Positions 31,887 through 44,020 are shown, counted from the first letter of the stretch. The stretch: DNA of 64,000 bases from Bryum argenteum (GCA_037043015.1 CM073326.1:11726345-11790344); one strand, 5' to 3'. The notes: generated from the sequence alone by a model not told the origin. Numbers and translations: made by a program.

Positions 31887-34831
31887 ATGGAATTGAGTGA
31901 ATCCGATGGCGACGGTGATTTTCAGCGTCTTTTTTCGGAGGTACTGGACTTACTTAATTTGCAGAATACAATATTGTTCTGAGTTCATCTATTCGTACTA
32001 ATTCGTCTATGTTTGTGGTCTTTTAGGACTTGGAAGGTCCTTCTGAGCTTGTTCTTCCGGACCACTTAAAAGATTGCCCCGGACTTCCCAGAAGTAAATG
32101 GGTTACGAAATTTGTGACACTTCTCAACGATAGTGGGGACGTTGTTGGTGAAGGCATTTGTCAGACTTTGGACGCTGAAAGAATGCTTGAGAGTAATGAC
32201 GAGCCCATATGTGAAGATCAAGTAGTTGTGCAGATCGTGAAGTGCTTGAATTTCGACTTCGTACCTGCTGAGACCATTTATGGGACCAGGAGCTGGAAGC
32301 TCAGCCATGCTATGCACGAGGGTTGGTCACTACTTGATCATTTACGAGTTGATCAATTCAACGTCGCTGTTTATGCCCGCGATCATCCAAAGAAGAAGAG
32401 GGTGCGACCGTATGATTTGGGAGAACGGAACCAACGATTTGTGAGGACCAAGAGGGAGGAGGAGCTCTTGACGTTAGATTTAGTCAACTTGGTTGCAAGC
32501 AAGATTTGCTGCAGCAAGAACTGTTGCCAACCTTTCCCTCGTGAGAAAATTATGGCTCTCCGAAAGCAGATGTACGAGGCGTCGGGTTTTAAATTTAAAT
32601 CACATTTCAAGATCGATGTTCATAATCGTTTTCATCAGGCACCGGACGGCACGATGATGGTAACCACTGAAGGCATTGATGTTTGCGCGCGTGCATGGCA
32701 ACATATTAGTGGAGTTCCGATTTCCACATTTTACAGGCGGAAGGCAGAAGCTGCAGCTGGACTACGTGCTCGGCACCATGGGAATGTTGGTCTGAAGAAA
32801 CCACGATTGCATGTAAAGCAAGCTGTTGCTACTTTGAAGACATTCATTGACAATGCTGCTGATCATATGCCTCACCGGTCGAAGATGTTGACATCTGGTG
32901 AGAAGGTTGTCTCTCGGTCCTTGCCATCGTCCTTCAGATGGAAGGATGCTATACCAGGGATCAATGACATCAATGAGAGGTTGGGCTTGAAGTCTATTTC
33001 TCAGAGCACACTGAGCAGGATTAGGAGGTCAAAATTTTCAGAGTATTCAAAGAAGGCGCCTGGGGACAATTTTGCTCGTTGCTCAACTTGTGACAGGATG
33101 GAGACAATGATCAAGTCTATGGTACCTGATTCATGTGAAGAGACTATGTGGATCAAGAAGCTAGACGAGCATTTGCATCATCAAGAAACGCATCGTGAGT
33201 ATTATTATTCAAATCGTTTTCTTTCTATTCAGCGGCCGAGAGATGTCCTTTGTATAATACATGACAAAATGGATCATGCGAAGACTGCTTGCCCTGTATT
33301 TTCACATAAAACAAAGGCAAATGATGCATTGATGAAGCTTCCAATTGCCGTGACTGGCATGATTGCTCACGGGCATAGCGATGTCCGGTATGCTCATTAT
33401 GGGCTCGATATTTATCCAAGTGATTGCAATCACACTGTTGGATCAATATTAAAGCTTTTACGAGATCTAGAAGGTGTTCCGATCTCGTATTCGAAGTCAT
33501 TATTCGCAAATTCGGGGTCGCTGCCTTTATTTGAAGCTGTATTGTTTGGAAAAGAAGGGTGTTTAAACTCTCTTCTACCTGAAAGTGAAGTTTCTGGGGT
33601 GGCGGACCCTCTACCTCCTGTCTTGCATGTGCAATTGGACAACGCAGCTTCTGACAACAAGAATAGATTTATGTTTTGCTTTTGGTCTCTTCTGGTACAC
33701 ATGGGTGTGTTCCGTGAAGTATATGTCAATTTCTTGTTAGTTGGACATACCCACGAAGACATTGACGCCCTCTTTAGACGTTGGAGCATGAATCTCAAAG
33801 AGAATGACTTTCTCACACTTCCTCAGTTGATGAAGTCATTCATGGACGCGGAGTCTTTGCCCGTCATTCCTCATTTGATAGAGGAAATACCTGACTTCAA
33901 GGGTTATATCAAAGACTACATTGGTTCCAGAGATGAAATTTTAGTTGGGCATTCGGAGGGTCAGCAGTTCAAGTTTTACAAGCATGACAATGGATGGCCC
34001 ATGATGCAGTATAAGATGTTATGCACAGACAAGGAGTGGTTACCTTCTACTAATGGAGGTATAAAATTGTGGAAAGAGGACCGAAGTACGGGGAAACCAA
34101 TGTTACCTACAGGTGACATGAAACCTTTGGCGCCCATTCCCATGAAGAACCATGATGACATTGTAAAAGGCATTGGAGGGTTTATTAAGATGTGGGAGAC
34201 TTCAAGTGTGGAGGACATATCTGGGGAATTTGGTCGGCGTCATGAATTTGTTATTTGCTATTGGCGAGCTGTGAAGCTTGCGTTGGTTGAGCCTATAGAA
34301 GTGTCTTCATTTTTGAAGAACGGGTGTTGGCCTATAACTCGAGTACCTGCGACATGAGAATTCTTGAATACTGGCGAATTGCGAGAGGAATATGGGCGTG
34401 ATCCGCACTTTATCGGACGGTTGTGTGATAGACCAAGGGAGTCGTTTCGGGTTGGTCGAGATGTTTTTGCTGGATATTTTGTAGCTCTACGTCCAGCTGA
34501 TGGGGATGCTCGTCCTTTCTGGATTGCTAGGGCTTTAACTGATTTCGATGTTGATCACAACTATCCAGGCTGTATTCAAATGCAATATTTTCAACCCGCA
34601 TCGAAAAATAGTGTTGTTCAGGAAACCTATGCTGGTTGGGATACGAAGAAGACATTCAAATGGAAAGTTGAAGACACTCACATTCCGGAATGGCTTCATG
34701 CTAATGCTATTTTTACGTCATGGAAATCAAGTGCAAAACTTGGCTCTCGGCGTCCCATTATTTCATTATCGGAGCGTCAAATTGACATCATCAAACAAAG
34801 TATTGAGCGGTTCGACGGTGGAGAGGAGTAG
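31887..34831 (+). CDS. DUF7869-type protein, possibly transposase-derived; one in-frame TGA
   Basis: Exon 1 is 31887-31940 (MELSESDGDGDFQRLFSE), donor GTACTG, acceptor TTTTAG, exon 2 from 32027 (DLEGPSELVLPDHLK). The frame stays open to TGA 34355-34357, then continues in the same frame to TAG 34831 (EFLNTGELREEYGRDPHF onward); the stop probably replaces a sense codon. Total about 950 residues. Motifs: a Cys-rich stretch CCSKNCCQ, a YRRKAEAAAG region, and near the C-terminal third LDNAASDNKNRFMF followed by VGHTHEDIDALFRRW, the signature of the DUF7869 family (name from memory), whose D...D/H pattern suggests an RNase H-like integrase fold. Similar proteins occur as multicopy families in early land plants and invertebrates. 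Function unproven. The 5' UTR intron carries array B. Confidence 0.7.
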
Positions 34832-35507
34832 CCTGACATCCCTACTTTATTTGGGCATGCCAATTTAGCTCTAGTCGAGCTAAATGACCTCAGTGCAATT
34901 TGAGCTGTCAATTTATCGTGTCGTGGCTTTTTGCCAATAGATTCATCTTAGAAATGCACGTACTAGAAGTCCTACCTCTCATCCGTAGTTAAGTATTGGT
35001 ATAGTTGTTATGCCTTAAAGTTAACAATTCAAGTGTTTGTAAATTTTCGGACTTGGTCGTCGATTCCCAGTTTAATTGAGTTTATCGTTTTATTGTGCTC
35101 TTTTAGCTTATTGCTGTCAGGATGCATTTTGCTTTTGCTATTTTCATCATCTTTTGTATTCAGTTTAGCTCTACCACATGCGCGTTTAGCTCTACATCAC
35201 GCTCGTTTTGCTCTAAAACACGCACGTTTAGCTCGATATATATGCTGGAATTTAGGTCGATTGGTTTTTGAGAGTTTGAATATTCCCATTATAACGAATT
35301 ACGTGTTTACACAGGGTCCCAACTCCTGTTACATGCGGCTCTTGTTAGTCCCGAATAAATAAAAAGTACTAAAACTAAAAACTAAACCTTCTGTACTTCC
35401 CTAGTACTTCAGTGTATCTTCACCTTGTACGTCGCTTCAAATTTGCTGGTGGAGCATGCGCATCACCTGTCAAGATAAGACACAATTTCTTCATCTTCTA
35501 GGTGAGG
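34832..35507. repeat. Degenerate palindrome and half-sites downstream of the DUF7869-type gene
   Basis: A core with one arm mismatch is at 34865-34885, 34 bp after the stop. At 35164-35240 four half-site-like phrases (TTTAGCTCTA, TTTAGCTCTA, TTTTGCTCTA, TTTAGCTCGA) alternate with CACGCNCG-type linkers at about 22 bp. No gene otherwise. Confidence 0.7.
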
Positions 35508-38500
35508 TCAAGGTTTAAGCAGATCTACCTTGGGCCTCTTCTGTGGCGGCTTACGATTTTTTTGTGGGGGTAAAGATGTGGCAGGTCCATCACCTCGCGT
35601 CCGCACTTTCTCTGCCTTCGAGTTTGCACGGGTACTAGCAGCTGGTGGGACTGCAAGTTCGGCCACGCTCCTTGTTTTCACGGGCCCTGCGGTATTAGGT
35701 TGCCACACCTCGAAAGGTGGTACATTCCTCACAACTCCTTTCTGGCTCGGCTCGGGAGGTGATGGAGACTGAACTTCCTCGATGGGTGCTGATGAATCCG
35801 GAGTCTGTCCCTTCAAGGCAGCAATCTCTGCCCTCAATTCTTCCAAAACTCTATCTCGGTCGGACTCTCCAAGATTTTCAGCAACCTTCAAACCGCTCCC
35901 ATCTCCTTGGATTTCAGCTTGCCTGCACTCAAGACCGCCACTTGGTGCAACATCACCCTCGTCATCAGCCACATTTTCTTCCGCCGGGATGGGTCCCATC
36001 TCCACATCCTCGATCTCCGTTCCGAAGTCTGGCAAATGACAATCGGAAGCGTCCTCTACAGTGGTCGTATTAGGTGTTGGCAAATCATTGTCGCCACTGC
36101 CTAATCCCAAATCAGCATCTAAAGTTCTTGGTACTAAACCATGTAGAGGACTATCTGCTTGTCCCAAGGTCTCAGGAGCATCTTTCTTCACCCTATCCGA
36201 GTCAGGAGTATTCCTGGCACTGTCATCTTCGGCATCCTTGATCTTTGATCTTCCCAGCTTGAACTGCGGGTTCACGGCTTGGCTGGCTTCTCCATGACTC
36301 CAAACTCCTGTACAGATGGAGCCAGGGCCGGAGGGCAATGGTTGAGATGAACCTGCAAAACCAACAGCATAAAGATTAATGCCGAGCATCAAAGTAGTCC
36401 AGAATAACCAAGACGAGCATCGAATCGAACATCATATACCACTACAGTATGGAATAGGTCATCAAGATACTAGTGCAATAGTACAATAGACTAACAAAAG
36501 CTGTATAGGGTATGTAAACTTACCTCTCAAGTACAAGATGTAGTATATCATACTATTACCACATCTGTGGCGCAAAGTACAAACACTTACTCGAAGTACA
36601 CAAAATACTTCGAGTAACATACGCAGAGTACACAAACACTTCGAGTACCGTATGCAAAGTACAAACACTTACTCGAAGTGTGTTTCCTTACTACAGGTTA
36701 CCAAATATAAACTTCAGTGCAATTCTATAAGTACTTGCATAAACGTCTGAAAGTATTTGTTGGTAGGTTATATATTTGGTAAGAGCTAAGTCAACAGCGA
36801 AGTAAGTTTCGAAGTATCACATGTACTCACGTGGAGTACTAAACCAGAATCTGCCCCACAGAACTACATCTACTTCATACACACTACAGCAATTCACACC
36901 TTCTCACTCTCCTAGCATACTCTACCCATTGACTATATGTATTTGAATAATGAATCAAAAGTAACTCGTTGTACATGAGGTTGTATAGCATAAGAGTAAG
37001 GAAGGAAGTGAAGTATACCATTAGAGTAAGAGAGGAAGTGAACTCACCAATGTCAGGAAGTTTCCCCTTCGCAATTGTGGTTCTCTCACATATTACTTGT
37101 TGCCGCAGCACCTCACAATCCAATTCCTCGGCCTTCTCCAAAGGGCAAAGATGGGGCTCCACAAAACCAAAGCTTTTGTACCAATTAGGGTGCACTTTGT
37201 GGTGTTACAAGATTGTTCTTTACATTTCCAAGCACCCTTAAACCATGTAATCGCACCATGGGTGGTACAGTGTTCTGACTACAAACGACGATGTCACTAA
37301 GTGGGAAGGGCATATCACAAACCACACAATTAGTGACATGAATAACACCAGCATCATTCAAACCTGATGAAATGGAAGAAGCGATAGGGTGAGGGTGAAG
37401 AGCAAATCCAGATTGACCCCGCTGGAGGGAATGCAATTGGGGGGTCAAAGAGGCTAACTGGCTCTCTAAAAATTCAGTCCTTCTCAGAAGAGATTCGTGT
37501 ATGTTCACCTTCACCTTCTCCTCAGCTGAAATCTTCGCAAATTCAGCTTCTTGCTTCATCAACGTAGACCGGTAGAAGAAGTCGACGTCATCTTTGAGTT
37601 CACCTTCTCGGCCCATCGAGTTCTCGCCTCCATCTTGGAGCGACATTCTTCACATGTCTGCTCCATTGACCGCAACGCCATTCGCATGCTGTCCACCGAC
37701 CGACAGATGACGTCCCTTTCCTTCATCGCTTCGACCACATCCTTCTTGATGCACTGCAGCTTTAACCTAACGACAGCCAACAGCTCGGAGATCTCTGTCT
37801 TCTTGTCGCTAATGAAGCCACACGATTCTCCAAGCCTTCCGCCAACTGCCATTGCTGGAGTGTTGTGACGAGATGCTGCAGCCAACACCTCATTCTTCAC
37901 CATAGGCAGACCCTACAGCAGATCCGAACAAGCAGAAGTGAACCCTCAAAATTATGTAGCTGGCACTAAACTCTGAAAATGGAATAGGTGTGCACATGTA
38001 AATGTACCTGCAGCATCTCGTCCAAGCCCTCTTCTTCGGCAACTTCCTCGAAAGATTTCTGGACGAGCTTCGCCTTTTCTTGCAGGGCAGTGGTCATCTT
38101 TTTTGTCCACGCGCTGCGCTGATTGTTGTTTGATTGAGAAGCGAAGGCGGCCCAGCTAACATCTAACTTCTTTACAACATCATCGACAATTCCTATGGCG
38201 AAGTCTTTGCCTATCAACTTGTTTTTCGGTCCATGGGGATGCTGGTACACAATAGAGTAGATTCTATTGATCTGGTTCCTAACGTCGGCATTCTTGCAAT
38301 CTCCAAAAAAAAAACCGCTCTTACCTCTCTGAGGTCCAAAAACCGCTACAAAGAGTGCATCTCTGCAGAATTTCTACAGTATCCTTGCTTTTGTGAGGGT
38401 TGATACCTTCAGCGGACAAGCCAAACTTGTCACGGAAGTCCTCCAAGGTGTATAGCGGAGGCGGCCTACCTTTCCTCAGAACTGAAATCATGTCTTCTAC

Positions 38501-38683
38501 ATCGTCCAGCGCTAAGGACAAATCGACCTCTTCATCATTTGTCATTTTGTTGCACGGTAGTTCCTCCGCTTCCCCATCTTTGCTCGCGCTATGGGACAGT
38601 GCATCCGCCCCGCACCGCGCACCGCGCACCGCACCACCCGCAAGCTTCAACGCTGAACACAAGAAATGTGTCAGTGGAAGCAA
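35508..38683 (-). pseudogene. Coiled-coil / RING-like zinc protein, frameshifted
   Basis: Minus-strand exon series: about 38683-38340, 38250-38010 (donor GTACAT), 37913-37040 and 36352-35508. Exon 1 gives EVDLSLALDDVEDMISVLRK; exon 2 VDDVVKKLDVSWAAFASQSN; exon 3 a long coiled coil (ERDVICRSVDSMRMALRSME) then CVVCDMPFPLSDIVVCS, and, after shifts, HG.ITWFKGAWKCKEQSCN and HPNWYKSFGFVEP, a C-C-C-H-C-C-H series like a RING or related zinc finger. The last exon is acidic and P-rich and ends in a basic tail (QKNRKPPQKRPKVDLLKP). At least two shifts (near 37600 and 37190-37290) break it. I do not recognise the family by name; its multicopy, decayed look suggests a transposon gene. It converges on the DUF7869-type gene. 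Confidence 0.4.
36561..36683. repeat. Intronic repeat with TACTCGAAGT / ACTTCGAGTA inverted motifs
   Basis: GCAAAGTACAAACACTTACT followed by CGAAGT occurs twice (about 36568 and 36651), with ACTTCGAGTA phrases between, giving alternating direct and inverted 10-bp motifs inside the intron between exons 37040 and 36352. Confidence 0.65.
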
Positions 38684-39520
38684 CTAAACACTCAAAACGA
38701 AAAGCCACAGCCAAGACCAAACATAAAACCCTAAACCTTAACCAATCTCACCTTCAAAATCACGAATTGCGTCAGCTCACTTTTGCCGCACTCCACCTAC
38801 CCCGACGATGCTGGACTCCCTTTCCTCCGCTAGGCCGCTTTCCAAAAACACATCAAGAGCACCATCCTGCAAAAACCTTCTGCATAGTGCCGAAGCCCGC
38901 ACACGCTCCTCGTTGACAACCCTAAACTACACGCTGGGGTTTCTACAGTCCGGAAAAGTAGAATACTTCGCCGAGAGAAAGAACGGAACAGTCCCGGACA
39001 CGCTCGTCAATTACACCTCACCCTAAACTACACGCTCACGTTTCTACACTCCGAAACGCAGAAAAGATCAGGTGAGAGAGAGAACGCACACTCCCCGACA
39101 CGCTCCCGATGAAAACCCTCAACTACGAACACGCTCACGTTCCTAAAAAAGCAAACTAAACAAGGATCAGGCGAGAGAGGAGAGAGAACGGCACACTCCC
39201 GCACACATCGGGAGCGCAAGTGAACAACAAAACACAAGCTCAGATAGCCGTTGCTATATAACTAAACAGCTGCAGAACCTCGGGAGTAGACAGAAGCTCG
39301 AGAGGAGGGAGAAAGCTCGCTAGGAGGGAGAAAGCTCGGGGGGGGGGGGAAGCTCGGAGGAGGGAGAAAGCTCAGAAACCACGCGCAATGCGGGAAAATT
39401 GCGATGAAGGCGATCACCAAACCCTACCTGCTCAGCACCCCCCCCCCACAATCTTCCTGCTTTACAGCAGCCACGTGTCGATGTCTGACTCGTAGGCAAT
39501 CCAGAATTTCATGTCTGACA
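38684..39520. other. Promoter side of the preceding gene plus purine-rich repeats, no gene
   Basis: Contains CCCGAnACGCTC phrases repeated at about 38990-39110. At 39288-39373 there are four purine-rich units of GAAAGCTCGGAGGAGGGA type, including a run of 12-13 G. No coding sequence supported. Confidence 0.5.
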
Positions 39521-40122
39521 TATACAATACATACTTACTACACTTGCCCATTTTGGGTCCGGTTTAGTGTACATGTACCCCTAGTGTCGGAGCCCGTTTT
39601 TTTCGATTTTTGGTCATTATGTTCTAATGCGCATTAAGAATAAGTATAGTGTCTAGAATCCGACCTATGTATTTGCTAAGCCGTATACTATAAGGCAATT
39701 ACGTTTTTACAAATAAAGGAATTAGTTAAACTCTAGTTTATGTTAAGTAGGACGGATTTGCCAATCCGTACTCTGTCCCCGTACGGCTAGGACGTGCTGT
39801 CAGAGGACGGATTAGGAGTTATGATGGCAGGTGAAGGACGGAGTGGCGAAGAATTTAATAATGACGAGAAATCTAGAAGGCGACTCCGTACGAGGAGGAC
39901 AATTATGGTGGCGGACCATGTCATGATGGTCGGACTTAACTCCGGCCCCTTCGATATAAGGCAACCCGTCCGCCCTTGTCGGCACCTGCCTCCTCGTTTT
40001 CTGCGCCCTTTGTCGTCTTGCGCTCCTGCCCTCCGTCTTTCTGCTTTCCGTCCCTTAGCGTGATCCGCCCATCGGCCGACTCTCGGCCGACGACTCTCTA
40101 TTTCCTTGCACACTTCTTTCCG

Positions 40123-40753
40123 ATGGCAGGAACGGCGTCCGCTTCCGCTCAGGAGCAAGAGGAGCCGAAGATTTCCATCAAGCTCGTGTCGCCGTGTATT
40201 CCGATCGAGGAGAATGAGAAGAAGTCCTTGACGGAAGACCTCGAGAGGATGGGGTTAGCCGGCCTGCTGGATACGCCCTGGGGATTGCGCGACGCGGAGA
40301 TGGTTCGCGAGATCAAGGTCGGAGCGCCAAACCAGTTCGAGGGGACGGTTAGAGGGAAGCCGGATTCCCCGGACACCGAAAGACTGAGAGAGTGTTTACG
40401 GCCTGACCGTAAACAACGGAGTAGGGTTGTGCGGCCGGAAACACAAGTGGGCGAAGAAGGCGTTCCACGGGGATCCACACAAGCACAATGGCTACTCGAT
40501 CGAGGATTGCAGGAATCCGAGGGAGCGCGCCGTCATCAAGTTTTTGGCGCCGATTATTCACGGAGAGAAGCCGCACCGGATCACCGTACGGCTGGCCAAC
40601 ACCGTCCCTGGGCTCCTTGCGCGCGCGAACGGGAGACGGATGGGGATGATCATCCGCGACTTAGTCGCCCGGCTTATGGAAAACGTAGGTAAAACCCGTC
40701 CTAGCCCTATTACTCCTTTTCTTTACCATTGCACAAGAAGGAGGAGGTCTTGA
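40123..40753 (+). CDS. Capsid (gag)-like protein of family A, one frameshift
   Basis: ATG 40123 in context CCGATGG (MAGTASASAQEQEEPK). Frame 1 runs to near 40390 (KKSLTEDLERMGLAGLLDTP, WGLRDAEMVREIKVG); a one-base shift then continues as VYGLTVNNGVGLCGRKHKWA, HKHNGYSIEDCRNPRERA and VIKFLAPIIHGEKPHR to RRRS at 40753. The copy at 63541-64000 is open across the shift site. It is clearly related to the family B protein at 59893-60906 (EDLTRMG; HEHDGFKVEHCLDSRLKRVL; QFLLPIL). No zinc knuckle is seen. Capsid function is inferred from position and the coiled-coil partner. Confidence 0.55.
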
Positions 40754-41034
40754 CGGATGAGGAGGAGTCGAATTATGAGATCGCTACTGTCGCCGCAAAA
40801 CAACGGCGTGTTCGAGTCGAGGAGAGTACGGATAGCAAGGCCGTATACTCGGAAGAGGAGGACGACGAGGTCGGATCGATTGAAGGGGACGTTCCACCCG
40901 ACGCACTGAGGAGCGGCTCGGAGGCAACCCCACAGCCGACGACGCGTCGCAGGTAATCATCCTTCCGTCCCCGTCCCCTCCCACGAATCCGACCGAGGCC
41001 GAACTCGATCGAGAGGGGACAACCCTCGAGGCCG

Positions 41035-42014
41035 GTGGATGAAGGGGAAGTTACGGCCGATTGGGAGAACCCCATGAATCCGAACGACCCCCGACTTCCC
41101 CCACCTCTCAGTCCGTCCGCCAATCACCCGGATCCCATGAGGCGAGCATGGCACCACTTCACGGAAGCCAGGTGCCAGTACTTCCTCTACCAAGAAATGC
41201 TGGCGAAGCTATGCCAAGAATTTGGAGTAAAGACGTTGCTGGAGGTCAAACAGAAGTGGGACTCCAAACCGGACGAGGAGCAGTTCCGACAGACGGAGAA
41301 GCAAGTGACCAAGCTAATTCTGGAGAATAGACGTCTTCGCGAGACGGTCAGGAGAAGGGAGGAGGAACTCCTGGTCGGAAGGCAGGCCGTAATCACGGCA
41401 AACGAGCAGGTCGTAAAGCTCGTGGAAATCTGCGAGGTTCCGGCCGAAGTGCTGCAGAGGGCGAACCTGTTCGAGGCCGGAATCCTGGAGTCGGAGGTTT
41501 TCAAGGCGGAGACATTCAAGAAATTCCTCTTGGCGGCGAAGACGTACGCCACGAAAGTAGAGAAGAGCAACGCCGAGGTCAAGGTCTTTGCTCGACGCCG
41601 TCCGGGAGCAGATGAAGGAGGTAGTGATGCCGGCCTTCACTTCTACTCCGGCCAAGACCCCGAGGCCGGATCGGCGAGGACGGATGCCGGGCCCTCGATC
41701 CGACCAACACGAAGGGCAAGGCGAAGGTGAAGACGGAGTCGGATGCACCCCCCCCCAGACTCGCCCGGCCAAGAACACGCGCGCGAAGAGAAAGCTCACG
41801 GCCGAGGAATACGAGAAGTCTCCCGGGCGCGAAGCTTCACGACATCGGCCTCGAGCATTCCGAAGAGGAAGAGTTGAAGAGCGGGGACGAGACTGACTCC
41901 AGCGAGGACGAGTACGTGATCACCGACACGGGCAAGAGAGTAAAGGCAGGACGTATCGCAGCGACACCACTAAAGCGGCCGAAGCATGGAGTTAGTTCGC
42001 GAAGAAAGAAGTAG
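41035..42014 (+). CDS. Coiled-coil protein of family A, frameshifted C terminus
   Basis: Begins MDEGEVTADWENPMNPND; a heptad-rich segment follows (TKLILENRRLRETVRRREEE), and FKKFLLAAKTYATKVEKSN. The sense frame shifts near 41580 (to LLDAVREQMKEVVMPAFTS) and again near 41730, ending in a basic tail SSRRKK at 42014. Its layout matches the coiled-coil ORF of family B (58966-59826). Probably an accessory or fused part of the capsid-like polyprotein. Confidence 0.5.
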
Positions 42015-42251
42015 GACGTCTTAGAGGACGGCTGTCACAGGACGGCCAGGGTTAGGAGGCCGGATTGGTATCCGTCCTAGGCCAGTATAGTGTTTTCTTT
42101 TTGGGAATGCGTGCCGCTTTTTGAGGAGTAGGCCTGGTAGGCCGGCGCCGCAATCCAGTTAGGGATCTAAGTCGTTGACTTAGAAGTACTTATAGGTGGA
42201 AGTTTGGCCACCTAAAACATTCCTTGCTTGAGTGTTAATCGAACCTTCTTA

Positions 42252-42446
42252 CACTACTAGGATTTGACCCTGTTTGCTACGTTTGGGTTTTCACTAAAGC
42301 GACTTCAGGGGTGTAACGCTAGCTACATTTTTGCTTAAACGTAGCTTTTGAAACTACGTTTCAGAAGAAACGTAGCTAGCGTTACACCCCTGAAGTCGCT
42401 TTAGTGAAAACCCAAACGTAGCAAACAGGGTCAAATCCTAGTAGTG
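42252..42446. mobile_element. CACTA-type MITE, 195 bp, TSD TTA
   Basis: Perfect 75-bp inverted repeats at 42252-42326 and 42372-42446, starting CACTACTAGGATTTGACC, with TTA at 42249-42251 and 42447-42449. The 45-bp loop contains a smaller hairpin (AAACGTAG...CTACGTTT). The CACTA start and 3-bp TSD fit an En/Spm-derived fold-back MITE. It is inserted in the non-coding 3' part of the family A element. Perfect arms suggest recent insertion. Confidence 0.92.
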
Positions 42447-43212
42447 TTATGCGCATATTCGGTGTGATCATTTCCCTGTCTCCTTTTCAGTTGAGTGCTT
42501 GGAAAGCCGGATCTACCTTGTGTGTTGTGAGTTGGGAGTTAGGAATCCGGATTCTTTGTTAGATCGTTTATGTGGAGTTGAAGTCGGGTTGGGCGTATTC
42601 TTGAGTGCCTTGTGTCTTGAACTGGTCTAGGTGTCTGGGAGAGGGAAACTGCTATGGTAAACACTTACGGTCTGGGAGGGTCTGGGAGTAGAGTGTGTGA
42701 GGCCGGATTTCAATCCGACCTCCAGCTGCCACAGACTGGGGTTCCTCTGTAGTCTCAGAGGACGGATCAAGCGCAGTACGTGACCAGAATACGTGTAGAC
42801 GTCTTCTAGCCGGATTCGGAGCTCTTGGAGTCTGTCATTGTAGTAAGGGTGATAGGGTAACCAGGACGGCCTGCGTGACCTGCTAGTTCGGACGGATAGG
42901 ACGGATTAGTTGTGAGGACGTAATGTGTGCTTTAGTATGTGTGTGTGTGTGTAGAGTCTAAGTGTGGAAGTTTCCGCCACGATAAACATAAGGGAAAGAG
43001 TCTTTGTACATCCCCTCTTGCAAAGGGATACCCTTGCCCTGCAAGGCTAAAACATAAGTGGGGACTAGGAACGTTTGTGGGTTTGGTTGTTTTAGCACTA
43101 CTTGCCTTGGTCACTTCACAGAATCCCTGGAACGATACACGAGTCACCTGAACACGGGTTTTACACCAATAAACGTGTAAGGGAAGATAAAGTGAATACA
43201 TGGCATCCGACA

Positions 43213-44020
43213 CCTAGTCTATGGACTAACTCCTCTCATGCCAACAAAATATGTCTTACCGACTCATCGGTCGACAGGTGCTCTAGATATGCACCCCAGG
43301 CGGATCCTCACCGCTAGACTATCCGACCTCGACAAGTTGGATGAGACCCGCCACACTGCTGAAGTGCAACAGGGAGCGACGCAGTGGAACAGGGCCCAAT
43401 GGGCCTAGACTCAAGGTACGACAATGCAGTATAATGTTGGTGACTATGTACTTTGGCACCCTAAAGGTTCCAACGTGCACGCCGGAAAATTACGCGGCAA
43501 GTGGTTTGGACCATACCGCATTCAGTACGTACTCCGAAACAACACGGCCCTCCTTGTCAGCATCCCCCATTTTGACCCCGACCCAGTGGTCGTCAATGTC
43601 GGCAAGCTCAAACCGTACCGGCTGACCGACGACCACATGCGATTACAATTCCCGGAGCCGACACTCAGCAAGTCGGAAATCAAGAACATGGTGTTGCGAA
43701 ACGAGGACGAGCTCCCGGGTACCCGACCGGTACCTGTCGACCTCATCGACGCGACCCGACCCGACAACTCAGGGTCGACTTCCTCGACATTCATCAAAGG
43801 CGTTCTTCGCAACATTCAGCTCCTAACCCGACACCCGACAGTCGACCACCAGCCGACCAAAAGTCAACGCGTTGTTGACTGGCAATTAGGTCACATCGAA
43901 CTGCCACATTACTTCCAATCGACTACCCCCGAACTGCCAGTCGTCTTTTTAGTAGCCACAGTTGCAGCTACAACTCCTAGTTCGAATAAATCTCCACCAA
44001 CCCCTCCGCAGGTATATAGG
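43213..44020 (+). pseudogene. Gypsy integrase C-terminal region
   Basis: From the insertion point the frame reads VYGLTPLMPTKYVLPTHRS then RLSDLDKLDETRHTAEVQ to TAG 43406-43408. It resumes in the same frame at 43424 as MQYNVGDYVLWHPKGSNVHA, KLRGKWFGPYRIQYVLRN and VVNVGKLKPYR, which is the SH3-like C-terminal domain of Ty3/Gypsy integrases. The TAG is the only break in this part. Family A splits the upstream end. Confidence 0.75.

Larger units (their letters stand above)
39585..43212 (+). mobile_element. Family A capsid-like element, full, TSD CCTAG
   Basis: Ends TGTCGGA and TCCGACA, flanked by CCTAG at 39580-39584 and 43213-43217. It sits inside the integrase of the Gypsy-like element. It encodes a capsid-like ORF and a coiled-coil ORF but no reverse transcriptase, integrase or transposase. 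The two ends are not copies of each other, so there are no internal LTRs. Either it is a giant solo LTR with coding capacity or a non-LTR, integrase-mobilised element. A second copy begins at 62959 and is about 95 percent identical over its first stretch by eye. Confidence 0.75.

Noticed and set aside
40405..40420. GTTTACGGCCTGACCGTAAAC inverted repeat as a regulatory site
   Set aside because: It lies in the capsid-like coding sequence, is conserved there as protein (VYGLTVNN), and is imperfect in the second copy.
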